Source: Sorex araneus (Eukaryota > Chordata > Mammalia > Eulipotyphla > Soricidae). From it: 64,000 bases of DNA. The stretch lies in the NCBI RefSeq assembly GCF_027595985.1, contig NC_073305.1, positions 150,910,423-150,974,422 of the forward strand. The letters run 5' to 3'. The notes under the pieces are model-generated. The model made no database searches, was not told where the DNA came from, and was given only the letters and a program-made list of their open reading frames with translations. The number at the start of each line of letters is the position of its first letter. The first letter of the stretch is position 1. The position numbers were made by a program, and so were the translations under genes. Positions 12,505 to 23,868 of the stretch are shown in pieces.

Positions 12505-13904
12505 TAGCCACATTTTTTATAATTTATTTATTTTTAATTAGTGAATCACCGTGAGGTTACAGTTACAGATTTATACATTTTTGTGCTCATGTTTCCCCCA
12601 TACAAAGTTCAAGAACCCATCCCTTCACCAGTGCCCATTCTCCACCACAAATAAACCCAGCATCCCTCCCACCCTCCCCAATCCCATCTCCCCCCACCCC
12701 ACCCTGCCACTGTGGCAGGGTATTCCCTTTTGTTCTCTCTCTCTAATTGGGTGTTGTGATTTGCAATGAAGGTGTAGAGTGGCCATTGTGTTCAGTCTCT
12801 AGTCTACATTCGGCACTCATCACCCTTCCCCCACATGGCCTCCAACCACATTTTACTTAGTGTTCCCTTCTCTATCTGAGTTTCCCTCTCCCCAGAATGT
12901 GAGGCCAGCTTCCAAGCCATGGAGTCAACCTCCTGGTACTTATTTCTTATTGGGTGTTAATCTCCTAGTCTGTTATTCTATAATCCACAGATGAGTGCAA
13001 TCTTTCTATGTCTGTGTCTCTCTCTTTCTGACTCATTTCACTTAGCATGATACTTTCCATGCTGATCCATTTATATGCAAAATTCATGACCTCATTTTTT
13101 CTAATAGCTGCATAGTATTTCATTGTATAGATGTACCAAAGTTTCTTCAACCAGACATCTGTTCTAGGGCACTCGGGTTTTTTCCAGATTCTGGCTACTG
13201 TAAACAGTGCTGCGATGAATATATAAGTGCAGATGTCATTTCAACTATATTTTTTTACTTCTCTGGGATATATTCCCAGGAGTGGTATTGATGGGTCAAA
13301 TGGGAGTTCAATTTCTAACTTTTTGAGAATCCATATTGTTTTCCAAAAGGGCTGAACCAGTCGGCATTCCCACCAGCAGTGTAGAAGGGTCCCTTTCTCC
13401 CCACATCCTCTCCAACAGCGGTTGCTTTTGTTCTTTTGGATGTGTGCCAGTCTCTGTGGTGTGAGGTGGTATCTCATGGTTGTTTTGATCTGCATCTCCC
13501 TGATGATTAGTGATGTAGAGCACTTTTTCATGTGCCTTTTGGTCATTTGTATCTCTTCCTTGGGAAAGTTTCTGTTCATTTCTTTTCCCCATTTTCTGAT
13601 GGGGTTGGAAGTTTTCTTCTTGTAGAGTTCAACCAGTGCTTTATATACCACTAATATCATCACCTTATCTGATGTATTGTGTAAATACCCTTTCCCATTC
13701 CGTAGATTGTCTTTGTATGCTGGTCACTGTATCTTTTGCAGTGCAGAAGCTTCTTAGTTTAAGATAGTTCCATTTGTTGATCTCTGTTTCCACTTGGTTG
13801 GCCAGTTGCATGTCATCTTTGAAGATACCTTTATCTTCAATATCATGGAGGGTTTTGCTGACCTTGTCTTCAATGTACCTTACGGTTTGTAGCCACATTT
13901 TTTA
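12505..13904 (-). mobile_element. 5'-truncated L1 with a perfect 15-bp TSD
   Basis: TAGCCACATTTTTTA occurs at 12505-12519 and again at 13890-13904, bracketing the insertion. Reading the minus strand from 13889 downward gives the C-terminal third of L1 ORF2. Recognisable blocks include [38 protein letters not shown] and LWYIYTMKYYAAIRKNE. The 3' UTR (about 12960-12535) and an A-rich tail next to the left TSD follow. The ORF2 part is broken by several stops and frameshifts, so the copy cannot mobilise itself. The A-rich junction fits cleavage at a TTTT/AA-like target, as expected for target-primed reverse transcription. Confidence 0.93.
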
Positions 13905-13974
13905 AAAGTATGTCAAATATTTTAATTGGATATACCTAAAATATGTCAGTAGAACATAGAAATGATATATTTTC

Positions 13975-14105
13975 CTCTTTTTGTTTTCCCTTTTTGAGCC
14001 TCCCCACCCCAGGAATGTTGTGGATCACAGTAATAGGGAAGCTACACAGTGCAAGGATCAAACCTGGGACTCTGCATGCCAGGTTACGTGCACCTACCTT
14101 TTCAA
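13975..14105 (-). repeat. Old tRNA-SINE, minus strand
   Basis: The minus-strand reading GGCATGCAGAGTCCCAGGTT-TGATCC resembles a degraded B box of the shrew SINE. No TSD was seen. Confidence 0.45.
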
Positions 14106-14161
14106 TTATCTCCCCTTAAAATTATAAGAGATAATTTATTTTTATTAAAATTTATAAAATA

Positions 14162-15671
14162 GCTTTTGGAACCTGCTGCGGAGCCAGCACGATGGAAGAG
14201 CCCAAGGAAGCGCCCTTGGACTCTAAGCTGCCCACTGAACTAATTCCGGCACGGGACCAGAGACCTCACGGCGCTGAAACAGTGGGAGCCGGGCATCCCC
14301 CAATTCCTCTAACCTCTCTCTCTCTCTCAACTCCTTCTGAACAGAGCGCAGGACCCGCGGTTTTCCTGAGCGCAAAATGGAAATGCTGAGCGGGCTGAAA
14401 GAGGACGCGCGCGCCTGCGGGAGGCCCCAGGGGGCGGGGGCAGTGACCCCCGCCCACCGCAATAGATACTTAAACCCACCTCCCCCACGTGTGCCTCCTT
14501 TTGGAACCTGCTGCGGAGCCAGCACGATGGAAGAGCCCAAGGAAGCGCCCTTGGACTCTAAGCTGCCCACTGAACTAATTCCGGCACGGGACCAGAGACC
14601 TCACGGCGCTGAAACAGTGGGAGCCGGGCATCCCCCAATTCCTCTAACCTCTCTCTCTCTCAACTCTGAGTCTCTCTCTAGGTTTCTCCATCTTATGAGC
14701 ACCATATAAGGGTAAAAGTTTGTAGTGATGTTATTTCTGGTTGTACTTTCCCTGGACTTTATACACAAACCCAAAACCGCGTGGCCGCTGGCGCGGCCGC
14801 GCGACCTAATGTCATCTTAGCATCAGCAATATGTAATGGTTCCTCTTTAACAGGTCGGACTTTTGTGGGAGATCCTATCAAGAATAGTCTGTTGCTGAAA
14901 TATTGAAGGCAATCAAAGTGGTAGCCATCTCTCTAGACTGAACTAAGCTATATCCCCACGCCGGCTGAGAAGAAATACCCTTCTTTCTCGGGAAGAAATG
15001 CGGCGTGGTGTCAAACATAGTGTGATGTCCATTAAGCAAATAGACCTGGTGGCGTGGGAATGGGATATAAGGGGAAAATTATGTACATGGAACAGTGGGA
15101 CGCTGGTGGAATCTCGAGCCGGAGCCGATACCAGCGCAGGACCCTTGGGTTCCAGAAACTGCTTGCAGACACTCTACTAGTCTATCAACTAAGCCAGAGC
15201 CCCACGCCTGCTGATGACGGGAAATAACCACCCTTTTCGGTTTTTTTTCCCTTGTCAGGCAGCGTGGCGATTACTAAACAGGCGTGAACTCGGTGGCGCG
15301 GGGCAAGGGGGAAAAAGAAAAGTTAGGTAACAAACAGCGGGACTTAATATCTCTATATTCTTAGCAGTGGAGAACTATCAAATGCCTCCTTGGCAATAGG
15401 ACTGCTTTTCTTTTTTGGGGGAAACCCCAACAACGGTAGTGAGTTATGTGTTGAAACATGGAATGTAATCGTGATAAGGCGTAAATGAAGCGAAACATCA
15501 TTTACAAGGGTGGGGACTGGGGAGGTGGGAGGGGGCGGCAGGTATACTGGGGGGGTTGGTGATGGAAGATGGGCACTGGTGAAGGGAAGGGTGTTTGAGA
15601 ATTGTATAACCGACATAATCCTGAGAACTATGTAACCCTCCACATGGTGATTCAATAAAATTAAAAAAAAA
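14162..15671 (+). mobile_element. Composite CpG-rich retroposon with L1-like 3' end
   Basis: TTATAAAATA stands at 14152-14161 and 15672-15681 as a 10-bp TSD. The insert ends ATTCAATAAAATTAAAAAAA, so it was poly(A)-primed. Its last ~120 bp (GGGCACTGGTGAAGGGAAGG ... GGTGATTCAATAAA) match the 3' UTR end of the L1 copies here, such as the reverse complement of 12535-12650. The 5' part is GC- and CpG-rich and begins with the first of two copies of a unit with a 335-bp period. No L1 ORF1 or ORF2 is seen. Non-autonomous and L1-mobilised is the best reading; an internally deleted L1 that keeps 5' UTR monomers is the main alternative. Confidence 0.75.
14163..14666 (+). repeat. Partial tandem repeat, period 335 bp (promoter-like monomers)
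   Basis: CTTTTGGAACCTGCTGCGG starts at 14163 and at 14498. About 170 bases are almost identical in both copies, differing mainly in the CT-run length; the second copy then diverges into the body of the retroposon. The region between has AAACCCACC and CCCGCC-type GC boxes. This resembles the monomeric 5' UTR promoters of some L1 lineages. Confidence 0.8.
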
Positions 15672-15681
15672 TTATAAAATA

Positions 15682-16407
15682 ATTAATACAAAAATTATAT
15701 CTTAGAAGTAGTAAGCAAACGAAGTCTGAGTGCATTGAGGGGAAAGCACAGTGATCATGGGCAGGCAAAATTAACAGTTATAGAAGTACAACTCTGGGTA
15801 CTCTTGGGCAAGGGGATGATTGATTACTGAATGAAAAAGAGGAAGAAATTCTCTGGGATGACAAAAAATTTTAGATTACTTCATCTAAGGGCTAGACAAG
15901 GTCCTAATAAAAGTTTGGTAATAAAAGTAAACTAGATAGCAGGATAATTCTTATCTGAATTTTGTCTTTGGCCAACTTCTGAATATTGGTTTCCAAACTA
16001 GGCTATGTCTCAGAGAAACACTTTGGTTGAGTTCTGGGGTTGTTTTGCTATGGGAAAAAATCACAGAAGATTGAAGCAAATTCAGTTGCAAAGAATAGAA
16101 CTAGAACACCATTGCCTGTTTTAAGAAAATTCTGATTTTGTGGTGATCCCTCATATAAAAAAAAACAGAGCCATGCTAGACTTCTCAAAATGTTCAGAGC
16201 CCATGATAATAGTATATTTATTCTCAGATGGAAGAGTGAGAGAGTGTGTAGCCCTCTTTGCTCTCATGCATATATGTTGGCTGTTTGATCTATATAAGAT
16301 GTAACAGGAACCTACTCATGATTTTGTGACCAGGAGAGTTTGTTTACAAACCTTTCATTTGACTCAACAAATCTAGAAGAACAGTTTTTGCTGATTGTAA
16401 TTTCTGA
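15682..16407. other. Unique-looking AT-rich sequence
   Basis: No gene, tandem repeat or recognisable interspersed repeat is seen. Confidence 0.5.
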
Positions 16408-16655
16408 GGGCTCAAATGATAGCTCAGCGGTTAGGGCGCTCACCTTGCACGTGGCCTATTCGGGTTTGATTCCTCCACCCCTCTCGGAGAGCCCGGCAAG
16501 CTACCGAAGATATCTCGCCCACAAGGCAGAGCCTGGCAAACTACCCGTGGTGTATTCCTTATGCTAAAAACAGTAACAATAAGTCTCACAACGGAGACAT
16601 TACTGGTGCCCGCTCAAGCAAATGGATGAGCAACGGGATGACAGTGACAGTGACT
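16408..16655 (+). repeat. SINE-B (RTE-tailed), full length
   Basis: The head has TGATAGCTCAGCGGTTAGGG (A box) and GGGTTTGATTCC (B box). The CCTCTCGGAGAGCCCGGCAA block follows, and the copy ends GGGATGACAGTGACAGTGAC without poly(A). Confidence 0.9.
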
Positions 16656-16856
16656 ATTCAGAGGGCAGATAGAAAATAATGATTGGAGTGCACATGATTC
16701 AAGTCTTTGTGTGATTAGGACTGGGGAAAAAAAAAACACCCTAATTGCTCCTATCTGATTAAAAACTAGATGATAAGGGATGAATTTTAAAGTAGGCCAG
16801 ATTACAGCTGAGATATGGGTTTGTGAAGAAAACAGCTTTGCAACTGGTCTTCTGTA

Positions 16857-17060
16857 TCTGAACCCCAATTTTACTGGCTCTCCTTACCTCAGGTGAGTTA
16901 CTTCCCCTCTGTGGCTCAATTTTCTCTTCTGTAAAATGAGGATAATGGTATGTATCTCTCAGGGTACTTTACAGAGATAAGCTGAGGACAGGTAAATGCC
17001 TTAAATTAGTACATGACTCAAAGCTTTCAGTAAATGTTGGTTTTTATCACTGTTAGTAAC
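16857..17060 (+). repeat. MIR-type ancient SINE
   Basis: CTCAGGTGAGTTACTTCCCC, then CTCTTCTGTAAAATGAGGAT and a closing TCAGTAAATGTTGG match the remembered MIR core and tail in order. The core is the mammal-wide part; divergence suits great age. Confidence 0.75.
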
Positions 17061-18127
17061 TGTTTTGTTACGTGTTGGTCAAAACAAAATGATTCCTTAA
17101 TCTCTCACAATGAACAGAAAGTGCTAATTTGGTCTTATCTCGAAATGTAATGTCAGGGATGTGATAAAGATACCTTCCAAACGCCAAATTATTTTAATGG
17201 AAAATGTTTGGCATGCTCACTCTTATGAAGCATATTTCTTAAACATTTTGGTCAATTATCTGTTAGATCATACCTACTGTTATCTGTTTTCCCCTGAGTA
17301 ATTCTATTGCACTCACACAGCTAGTTTTCACTTGGGGTTTGCTATCTTATTCATGATAATAAATTCTATGAATAAATGGTATTAAGTTTATCGCAGGACA
17401 ATGGAGATAGTGAAAACCAATTTAAACTTCTTCCTAGGATTTTTAAACTTGAGACTAAAGAAAGCCTGTTTTTCTCTTTAATGGCATAGCTACGGGATAT
17501 GAGCCAAAGAGCTTTTTAGAAGCTGTGTCATCACCCTCTGGAAAAGACAACCTTGTGAGTGGCGAGATGATGCTTCACGAGTGGATTGTCTCACTGTCCC
17601 AGAGATTGGAACTTTGACATCAGAGTGTCTTGGGATCCATGCTCACCCTGATGACAGTCCGAGGTATGAATCCTTCCTTGTTCCTTCTAGTCTCAGGCTG
17701 TTTGCCAGCAGTCTTCGGCATTCCTTGGCGGGCCACAGCAACACTCTCAGAGGTTCCCAAACATGCTTGGCCAACAGCCCGATTTGCAGGAAAAAAGATT
17801 CCCTCACGCCCCTTTGGAAGCCACACCCCTCTGGGAAAGGTAAACAAACTCCCCCCAACACACACATGTGCCCCATTGCACTGACGCTACGGTCACACCC
17901 AAGCATCCTCAGGGGGGCTGGGATCTCTGAGGTCAGGGAACTTTGTTCTAAGGCATGGTCAGCTTCTCACCGTGTGCTTGGTGATCCTTAGACATGTGTT
18001 CTAGTCTCTTGTCAAGGACACCATACTGAATTATGACTCCATTTCTACCTGACACCTCCTGTGTAAAGACCCTATTGCTGGATAAGGCCATATTCTAAGA
18101 TTCTGAAAAATCTGAGCATATTTTTTT
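17061..18127. other. No recognisable feature
   Basis: Mostly unique-looking. The stretch 17560-17990 is locally GC-richer and open in several frames, but has no convincing splice sites or protein resemblance. Confidence 0.4.
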
Positions 18128-18312
18128 GTTTCCTTGGTTGGTTTTGGATCACACCCAGCAGTATTCAGAGGCTATTCCTGACTCAGTGCCTGAAGGGTGA
18201 GGGGTGGTTATTCCTGACAGTGCTGGGGGACCATCAGATGACAGGAGACTGAACCCAGACCTCCTGCATGGAAATGCGTGTTTAGACCATTAAGCTCTCT
18301 CTATAAGCCCTG
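18128..18312 (-). repeat. Old tRNA-SINE, minus strand
   Basis: GGATCACACCCAGCAGTATT at the left and a degraded head near 18290 show the SINE-A layout in reverse. About 30 bases around 18195 are inserted relative to young copies. Confidence 0.6.
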
Positions 18313-19040
18313 GCATATTCTTTTTGGCTGAAAAATTACAATCTGTAACACTTTCCCAATTGAAGATTTTGCAGTTCCATCAGTATTATAGGATTGGCCT
18401 CTTGAACTTTGGGACCTTAAGCCATCTCCAGATAAATAGTGTCAGAATTGAGTTTAATTGTAGGCTATGCCACTGTTATCACAGAGTTGCTTGGAGCTGT
18501 GGGGAAAACCCCATGTTGGAACAGCATGCTAGAATCTTAGACTCCCAAATTTCCTTATCTAGCTGTGGTGAAGGATAGGCAGTTTGGGGAGCCATGAGGA
18601 CTGGAATTCTTGATTACACTGAAACAGAATCTTCTTGCTATCATAATATTCCAGAAGAAGAAGAAATGGTAGTATGAAATAAGGCAGGCCAGAGGGTACG
18701 ATAGCAGAAGTGTCCATGTATAAACTAATGGCATTTATATTTGCCTTGAGTAGGAGATCCACTGGAGATTGTAAGTAGAGGAGTGATGTGGCGGGCTTGC
18801 TTGCTTCCTGCCTGCCTGCGGCAGGATGGAAGGGGTAGGGGGCTGATGAGGGGAGTACGGGGGGGTATTAGTGATTGCAAAGGCTGGGGCAGGGGTGGGG
18901 CTGAAAGCCTGGCTCTGCACAGTACCAACTGCAGAATAGGCAGATTCTTTTCTGACTATAACTAATTTCCTTTTAGAAAATGTTTGATTTCTTGGTACAA
19001 TGCCAGAAAAAGGCTACATCTTACATTAAAACATGAAATT

Positions 19041-19080
19041 AAGGGCTGGAGAGAGAATACAATTGGTAGGGCAGAGCCAG
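19041..19080 (+). repeat. SINE head fragment
   Basis: AGGGCTGGAGAGAGAATACA followed by TTGGTAGGGCAG matches only the first ~40 bases of the shrew SINE head. Confidence 0.5.
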
Positions 19081-19271
19081 GAAATACAAACGAAATATAC
19101 AACATATATGAAATTAAAAGCCCCCTACTACTCGTGAAGACTAGTCTAATATTTAATTCTCATCAGTTATTAAATAGCAATATAAGTAAATCCCAATGTA
19201 TTAGAAAATTATTTGTGCAGCATAATTATTCCTCAAGCTAGGATGAAATATTTGTCTCTTTTTATAATAGG

Positions 19272-19276
<5 letters not shown>

Positions 19277-19312
<36 letters not shown>
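19277..19312. repeat. (TG)n microsatellite
   Basis: About 16 TG units with one interruption near the right end. Confidence 0.95.
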
Positions 19313-19315
<3 letters not shown>

Positions 19316-19544
19316 TATCTATATATGATAGTGGAAAAGTCCCAAAATGTCTTTCTGGCCACAAGAAATCTTGCTTTAGACATAAAAATCACCATCAATA
19401 CACAAAATAACATTTACTGGAAAAGATACATATGTACACACAACCACGAAAATGTGTAAATCTGTAACTGTACCCTCATGGTTATTCACTAATAAAAAAT
19501 AATAATAAAAATGGAAATAAAAAACATTATATGTTTTGGTTTTT

Positions 19545-19800
19545 GTTTTTAGTTGAATCATCATGAGATACACAGTTTCAAAGTTGTCCATGGTTGGGCA
19601 CCAACTGCCCTCCCTTCATCATCGTACATTTCCCGCCACCAATGTCCCCAGTTTCCCTCCTGCCTGCCCCCAGCCTACCTCTGTGGCAGACACTTTTCTT
19701 CTTTCTTCTCTCCCTCCCTCCCTTCTTCTCTCTCCCTCTCTCTGTCTCTCTCTCTGTCTTTCTGTCTCTGTCTCTGTCTCCCCACCCCCCAAGCAATACA
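19545..19800 (-). mobile_element. Old L1 3' UTR fragment with CT-rich tract
   Basis: GTTGAATCATCATGAGATAC and the CCACCAATGTCCCCAGTTTC block parallel the 3' UTR of the minus-strand L1 copies at 12.5, 24.2 and 27.8 kb. A CT-rich microsatellite (about 19705-19782) lies at the place where another old copy at 51.7 kb also has one. Confidence 0.7.
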
Positions 19801-20707
19801 CTCTTATCCATTTCTGGGTCATAATCGGGACCCGAAACTAATATTCGTCTTGTCCTGAACATTAATTCCACATTGAATTCATGTGTATTGCCTTGCCAAA
19901 TTAGAATTAAATTGACCAAGTTGGACACGATCACATTTAGTCTTCTTTCTGTTGGCGGATGGATTATTTAAATTGGGTTACAGTATAAGAAGGGGAGCCC
20001 CGAGAAATCATTCGGGCGTTCTTTGAGGGCCCTTTGGCTGATTTCCCCTTTAACTAGTGGCACAGAGGCCCTTTCAACACCCAGAAATAGATCTCCTATT
20101 GAGCCTCTGTTTATCTCCTCTGACCATAAAAAGCAGCTGGCTCTGCAGGAAAACCTGGTGGCTGCAATCAACTCCAGGAGGCCACAAAACAGAATCCTGA
20201 GTAACAAGAATAATGACAGCTCAAAGGACTTTAGGAGTCATGTTGCTAGCTCATTGCTACACCCATTCGGCTCCCCATGGAGGAAATCTATGAAATAAAC
20301 ATCATACATTGCTGTACAATTTCCTGTAGGCACCAGAAGTACTCAATCATCCTGCCCCTCTCAGCTTTGCTTCATTATGACTAGTTATTAGACATCTATT
20401 ATATGGCTGATGGTGCTTTCTTAAATGGAAAGAATTTTTAAAAGGTTTGATTGATCCAATTGTTCTCACCTCCATTTATTTTGTTTTCCGAGTTTCTCAG
20501 TTTGAGACTAATATCAAGTTATAAAAAAGAGAAGGCAGCACCAGCCTTTTTAAGGCCCCCCGGGGTCAATAAGAGGTTTCTGTTGGAAGATTTCACACGT
20601 TGTTACTAAATGATTAGCAGGTCATTAGGAAATAGCTTCAACCATGTCTCCAATCTCTGAGCATAGCCATTAAGGAACTATGCTGACTGCATATCTTTTC
20701 TACGAAT

Positions 20708-20780
20708 GAATTAATAGAGACCTGGGAAACTATGATAATCTTTAATAGAATTAATAGAGACCTGGGAAACTGTGATAATC
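20708..20780. repeat. Short tandem duplication, period 40 bp
   Basis: GAATTAATAGAGACCTGGGA with AACTATGATAATC at 20708-20740 recurs at 20748-20780 with one difference (TATG to TGTG). Confidence 0.9.
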
Positions 20781-21413
20781 AAGAGATTTGTGTCCAGGAG
20801 CACAAACCAGGAAAAGTAGCAAGAGCAACAAAATGACCGTCTGAAACCTACTTCACAATGGCCATTTCGACCTCACATGGTGCGATTTTCTTAAATAGCC
20901 CACTTCCCCCAAAGGTCTCAAACCTTTTACCTAAAAACCTCTTGACACTTAAAAACAAAACAAAACACTAAAGCTACAGGCATTATTTTTCCTCAGACTT
21001 TTTAAAATTAAAGCAATTTTGCATTGTAATTTAAATTTCAGGTATGCATCATTATAAATCAACGTCATGAATAGGTAGCAGTGTTTGTTTTAAAATTCTA
21101 GGTCTTCACACAATTTATTGCATCTACTTAACTTCTTTTTCTAAAACGAAAATCAGTGTTCCTGAGGAGAATTGGTTCTGCTGTGTTGCTGCAAACTCTC
21201 CCCCAGTGAAAGCAACAGAAATTTAAAAAGACAACTACCTGAGCAGGCTGAATAAACAAGAGCAGACAGATTGCTGTGGGAAGTCAAAACATGGGGAAGA
21301 ACACCCATGGTGGTAGGGTCTCCGGCTTCTTTCTCTACGGATTTTGCACAAAGGCACAGGGCTATTAACATTCCAGTAGAACCATCTGCTATCTTTGCTT
21401 GCCTTTTGAATAA

Positions 21414-21414
<1 letters not shown>

Positions 21415-21446
<32 letters not shown>
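21415..21446 (+). repeat. Poly-G run of 32 bases
   Basis: An uninterrupted G homopolymer follows TAAC and precedes CGGAGGGACAGG. The glycine- or proline-rich frames across it are not genes. The exact length may be affected by sequencing error. Confidence 0.9.
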
Positions 21447-22003
21447 CGGAGGGACAGGCCAGGAAGGAAACCTGGAAGAGGAAAGATGAGGAAGGAGAAA
21501 TGAACAGCAAGAGGAAATCTCATCAAAGACAGAGAGGTTGCTAGGAAATGAAGCAAACTGAATTTGAATTTGAGAGGCCAACACAGCAATATCTAGAAAA
21601 ATCAAGTGAATCCAAGAATAAAAGAGTTAGTAAACTTGAAGCTAGATCAATAAGAAAAATATATTGATAAGAAAGGCATAGCATCCTAAAGGTTCATGAC
21701 ATGATATCGGAAGTTGTAATAAATGAGTACTTGGAATCCCAGACAGAAAGAGATTGGAGACTAGATTGTGAAGTGCTCAGAGAAGACTTTTGGGGAAATT
21801 CATTCATTTAGTTATGGCAATGATTTATACATATATGTGAAAGTCATTCCACATATACTTTAATTTTAACTTTCTTCAAATTTATATTTTAAGTAAATGA
21901 ATTTAGTGTCAGTTGTATTTCAGAAAAATTGCTTTAAAATATACATTATATAAGTACATAAAAAAAGACAAGAACATTCCTATATTAAATGAGATTATTT
22001 TTG

Positions 22004-22172
22004 ATTTTTTTTTTTTGTTTTAGGGCCATAGAGCTCAGGAGTTACTCCTGGATCTGTGCTGAGGAACTATTTTTGGTATGCTCAGGGGTCTATATGGGGT
22101 GCCCAGGATTGAACCCGGGTCGGCTACTTGCAAGGCAAATGCCCTCCCCCCTGTACTATCACTCTGGCCCTG
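22004..22172 (-). repeat. SINE-A (poly(A)-tailed tRNA-SINE)
   Basis: On the minus strand the copy runs from GGGCCAGAGTGATAGTACAG through GGGTTCAATCCTGGGCACCC to a long A tail (T run at 22004-22020). The last base pairs lie only about 30 bp from the RTE insertion at 22216. Confidence 0.85.
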
Positions 22173-22215
22173 TTAATTTTCTTTATATGTATTTTTTCTG
22201 AGTTTCCATGTGTAT

Positions 22216-22723
22216 TTTTGACTCCACCATTCTTCCTGCACTAACATAGGCCTCAGAGACCTGGGCCCTACAAAAACAGGATGAGAACAGTATTCGGGTA
22301 TTCCAAAGAGGAATCGAAAGAGCTATGCTTGGAATATCACATTTCACTCAAGTGAGAGAAGGAATCCGGAGTTCAGACCTCTGTTGACAATCAAGAATCA
22401 GGGACGCTGTCTCGTTTGCCAAGGCGTCAAAAATCAGATGGGCCAGACACGTGATGCGATTTAGAGAGGACTGCTGCACTAGAGCTGTTACCGACTGGAT
22501 TCCACGGGACGTCAAAAGACTGTGTGGCCGCCCACCTACGAGATGGTCAGACTTCTTCATCAAAACCCTGAATGAAACCCTGAATGAATGGTTTGAGGCT
22601 CTTCGTGTTCCTGGAGTGAGCAGATGCCATTGGGCTACACAACTCAACAGGGACAAATGGAGATATAATTGGCGCCCGCTCAAGCAAATCGAAGATCAAC
22701 GAGATGACAAGTGATACAAGTGA
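22216..22723 (+). mobile_element. 5'-truncated RTE-clade LINE (C-terminal reverse-transcriptase region)
   Basis: TTCCATGTGTAT flanks the insert at 22204-22215 and 22724-22735 (12-bp TSD). One frame (codons beginning at 22220) runs to TGA at 22712-22714, broken only by TAG at 22247 and TGA at 22385. Blocks include ASETWALQKQDENS, ERAMLGISHFTQVREGIRSS, SRIRDAVSFAKASKIRWA, DWIPRDVKRLCGRPPTRWSD and WRPLKQIEDQRDDK. RHVMR follows the third block where GHVMR is usual. These are characteristic of the region after the RT domain in RTE-type non-LTR elements. The closest remembered relatives are in strongylid and other nematodes. The 3' end is GACAAGTGATACAAGTGA, a short repeat without poly(A), as expected for RTE. 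Too short to be active. Confidence 0.88.
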
Positions 22724-22735
22724 TTCCATGTGTAT

Positions 22736-23392
22736 ATTGTTCTGTTGTGTTTAAATCTATATTTTCAGAAATTGGAAAAGCTGAAATTTTTTCCAAGTAA
22801 GTGATTTATATTAAATATGACTATACTCAAGTATTGTTGAATGGGTAAATGAGGTCATGGAAGGAAACGATACTTGGTGTGATCCTCATGTTGCACAGAC
22901 AAAAGTTAAAGAGAAATATGATAACCTGGACTTCTAGTGTTATAATTCAATATTTTCTTAATAAAAACATATTAACAAAATACATAGTATTACATACCAG
23001 GTTTATATTTGAATATTTTCCATTAAAGTTTTAAAGAAGTTTAAATCTTATATTTTCTTATCTATTGGATAGTATGTATTTTTAAAGTAGTTTAAAGTTA
23101 GTATTAAGTTGTTGATTCTTGCTTGGTTGTAAGAGAAGAAAAACAGAAGTACATTAATCAGAAGTAATTCTTTCCACACTTAAATGCTCAAACCTAAGCC
23201 AAAAAATAAATAAACCAATCTATAACTCAGAATGAATATGAGTTCAAATTACCTTCTGAATTTATTTTTAATGCCTTCTCGTTACTTATGAATAAGAAAC
23301 CCAGCTTATCATAATATTTTGCTATTTTTATATCATGACAATTGTTTCCATAACCGGTTGAAATACTAGGTAAGAATTTTGTGTGGGCTAAA
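22736..23392. other. AT-rich sequence without recognised feature
   Basis: No gene or repeat is recognised before the pseudogene start at 23393. Confidence 0.45.

Positions 23393-23868
<476 letters not shown>

Larger units (their letters stand above)
19801..22003. other. Largely repeat-poor stretch
   Basis: No SINE or LINE is recognised over about 2.2 kb apart from a 40-bp tandem duplication and a poly-G run. The part 19950-20330 looks complex, is GC-balanced and contains no insertion; it could be conserved non-coding DNA, which is only a guess. Confidence 0.4.

Noticed and set aside
17581-17991. 136-codon frame in a locally GC-richer stretch
   Set aside because: Overlapped by open frames of similar size on the other strand, no splice sites, no recognisable protein, composition typical of chance.
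19968-20298. Opposing frames in a complex, repeat-free stretch
   Set aside because: No splice sites, family match or consistent codon bias; kept only as possible conserved non-coding DNA.
21153-21605. 150-codon minus-strand frame with a run of prolines
   Set aside because: The proline run is just the poly-G homopolymer; nothing else in it resembles a protein.
22348-22683. 111-codon minus-strand frame over the RTE
   Set aside because: Antisense shadow; the plus-strand frame matches known RTE protein blocks.
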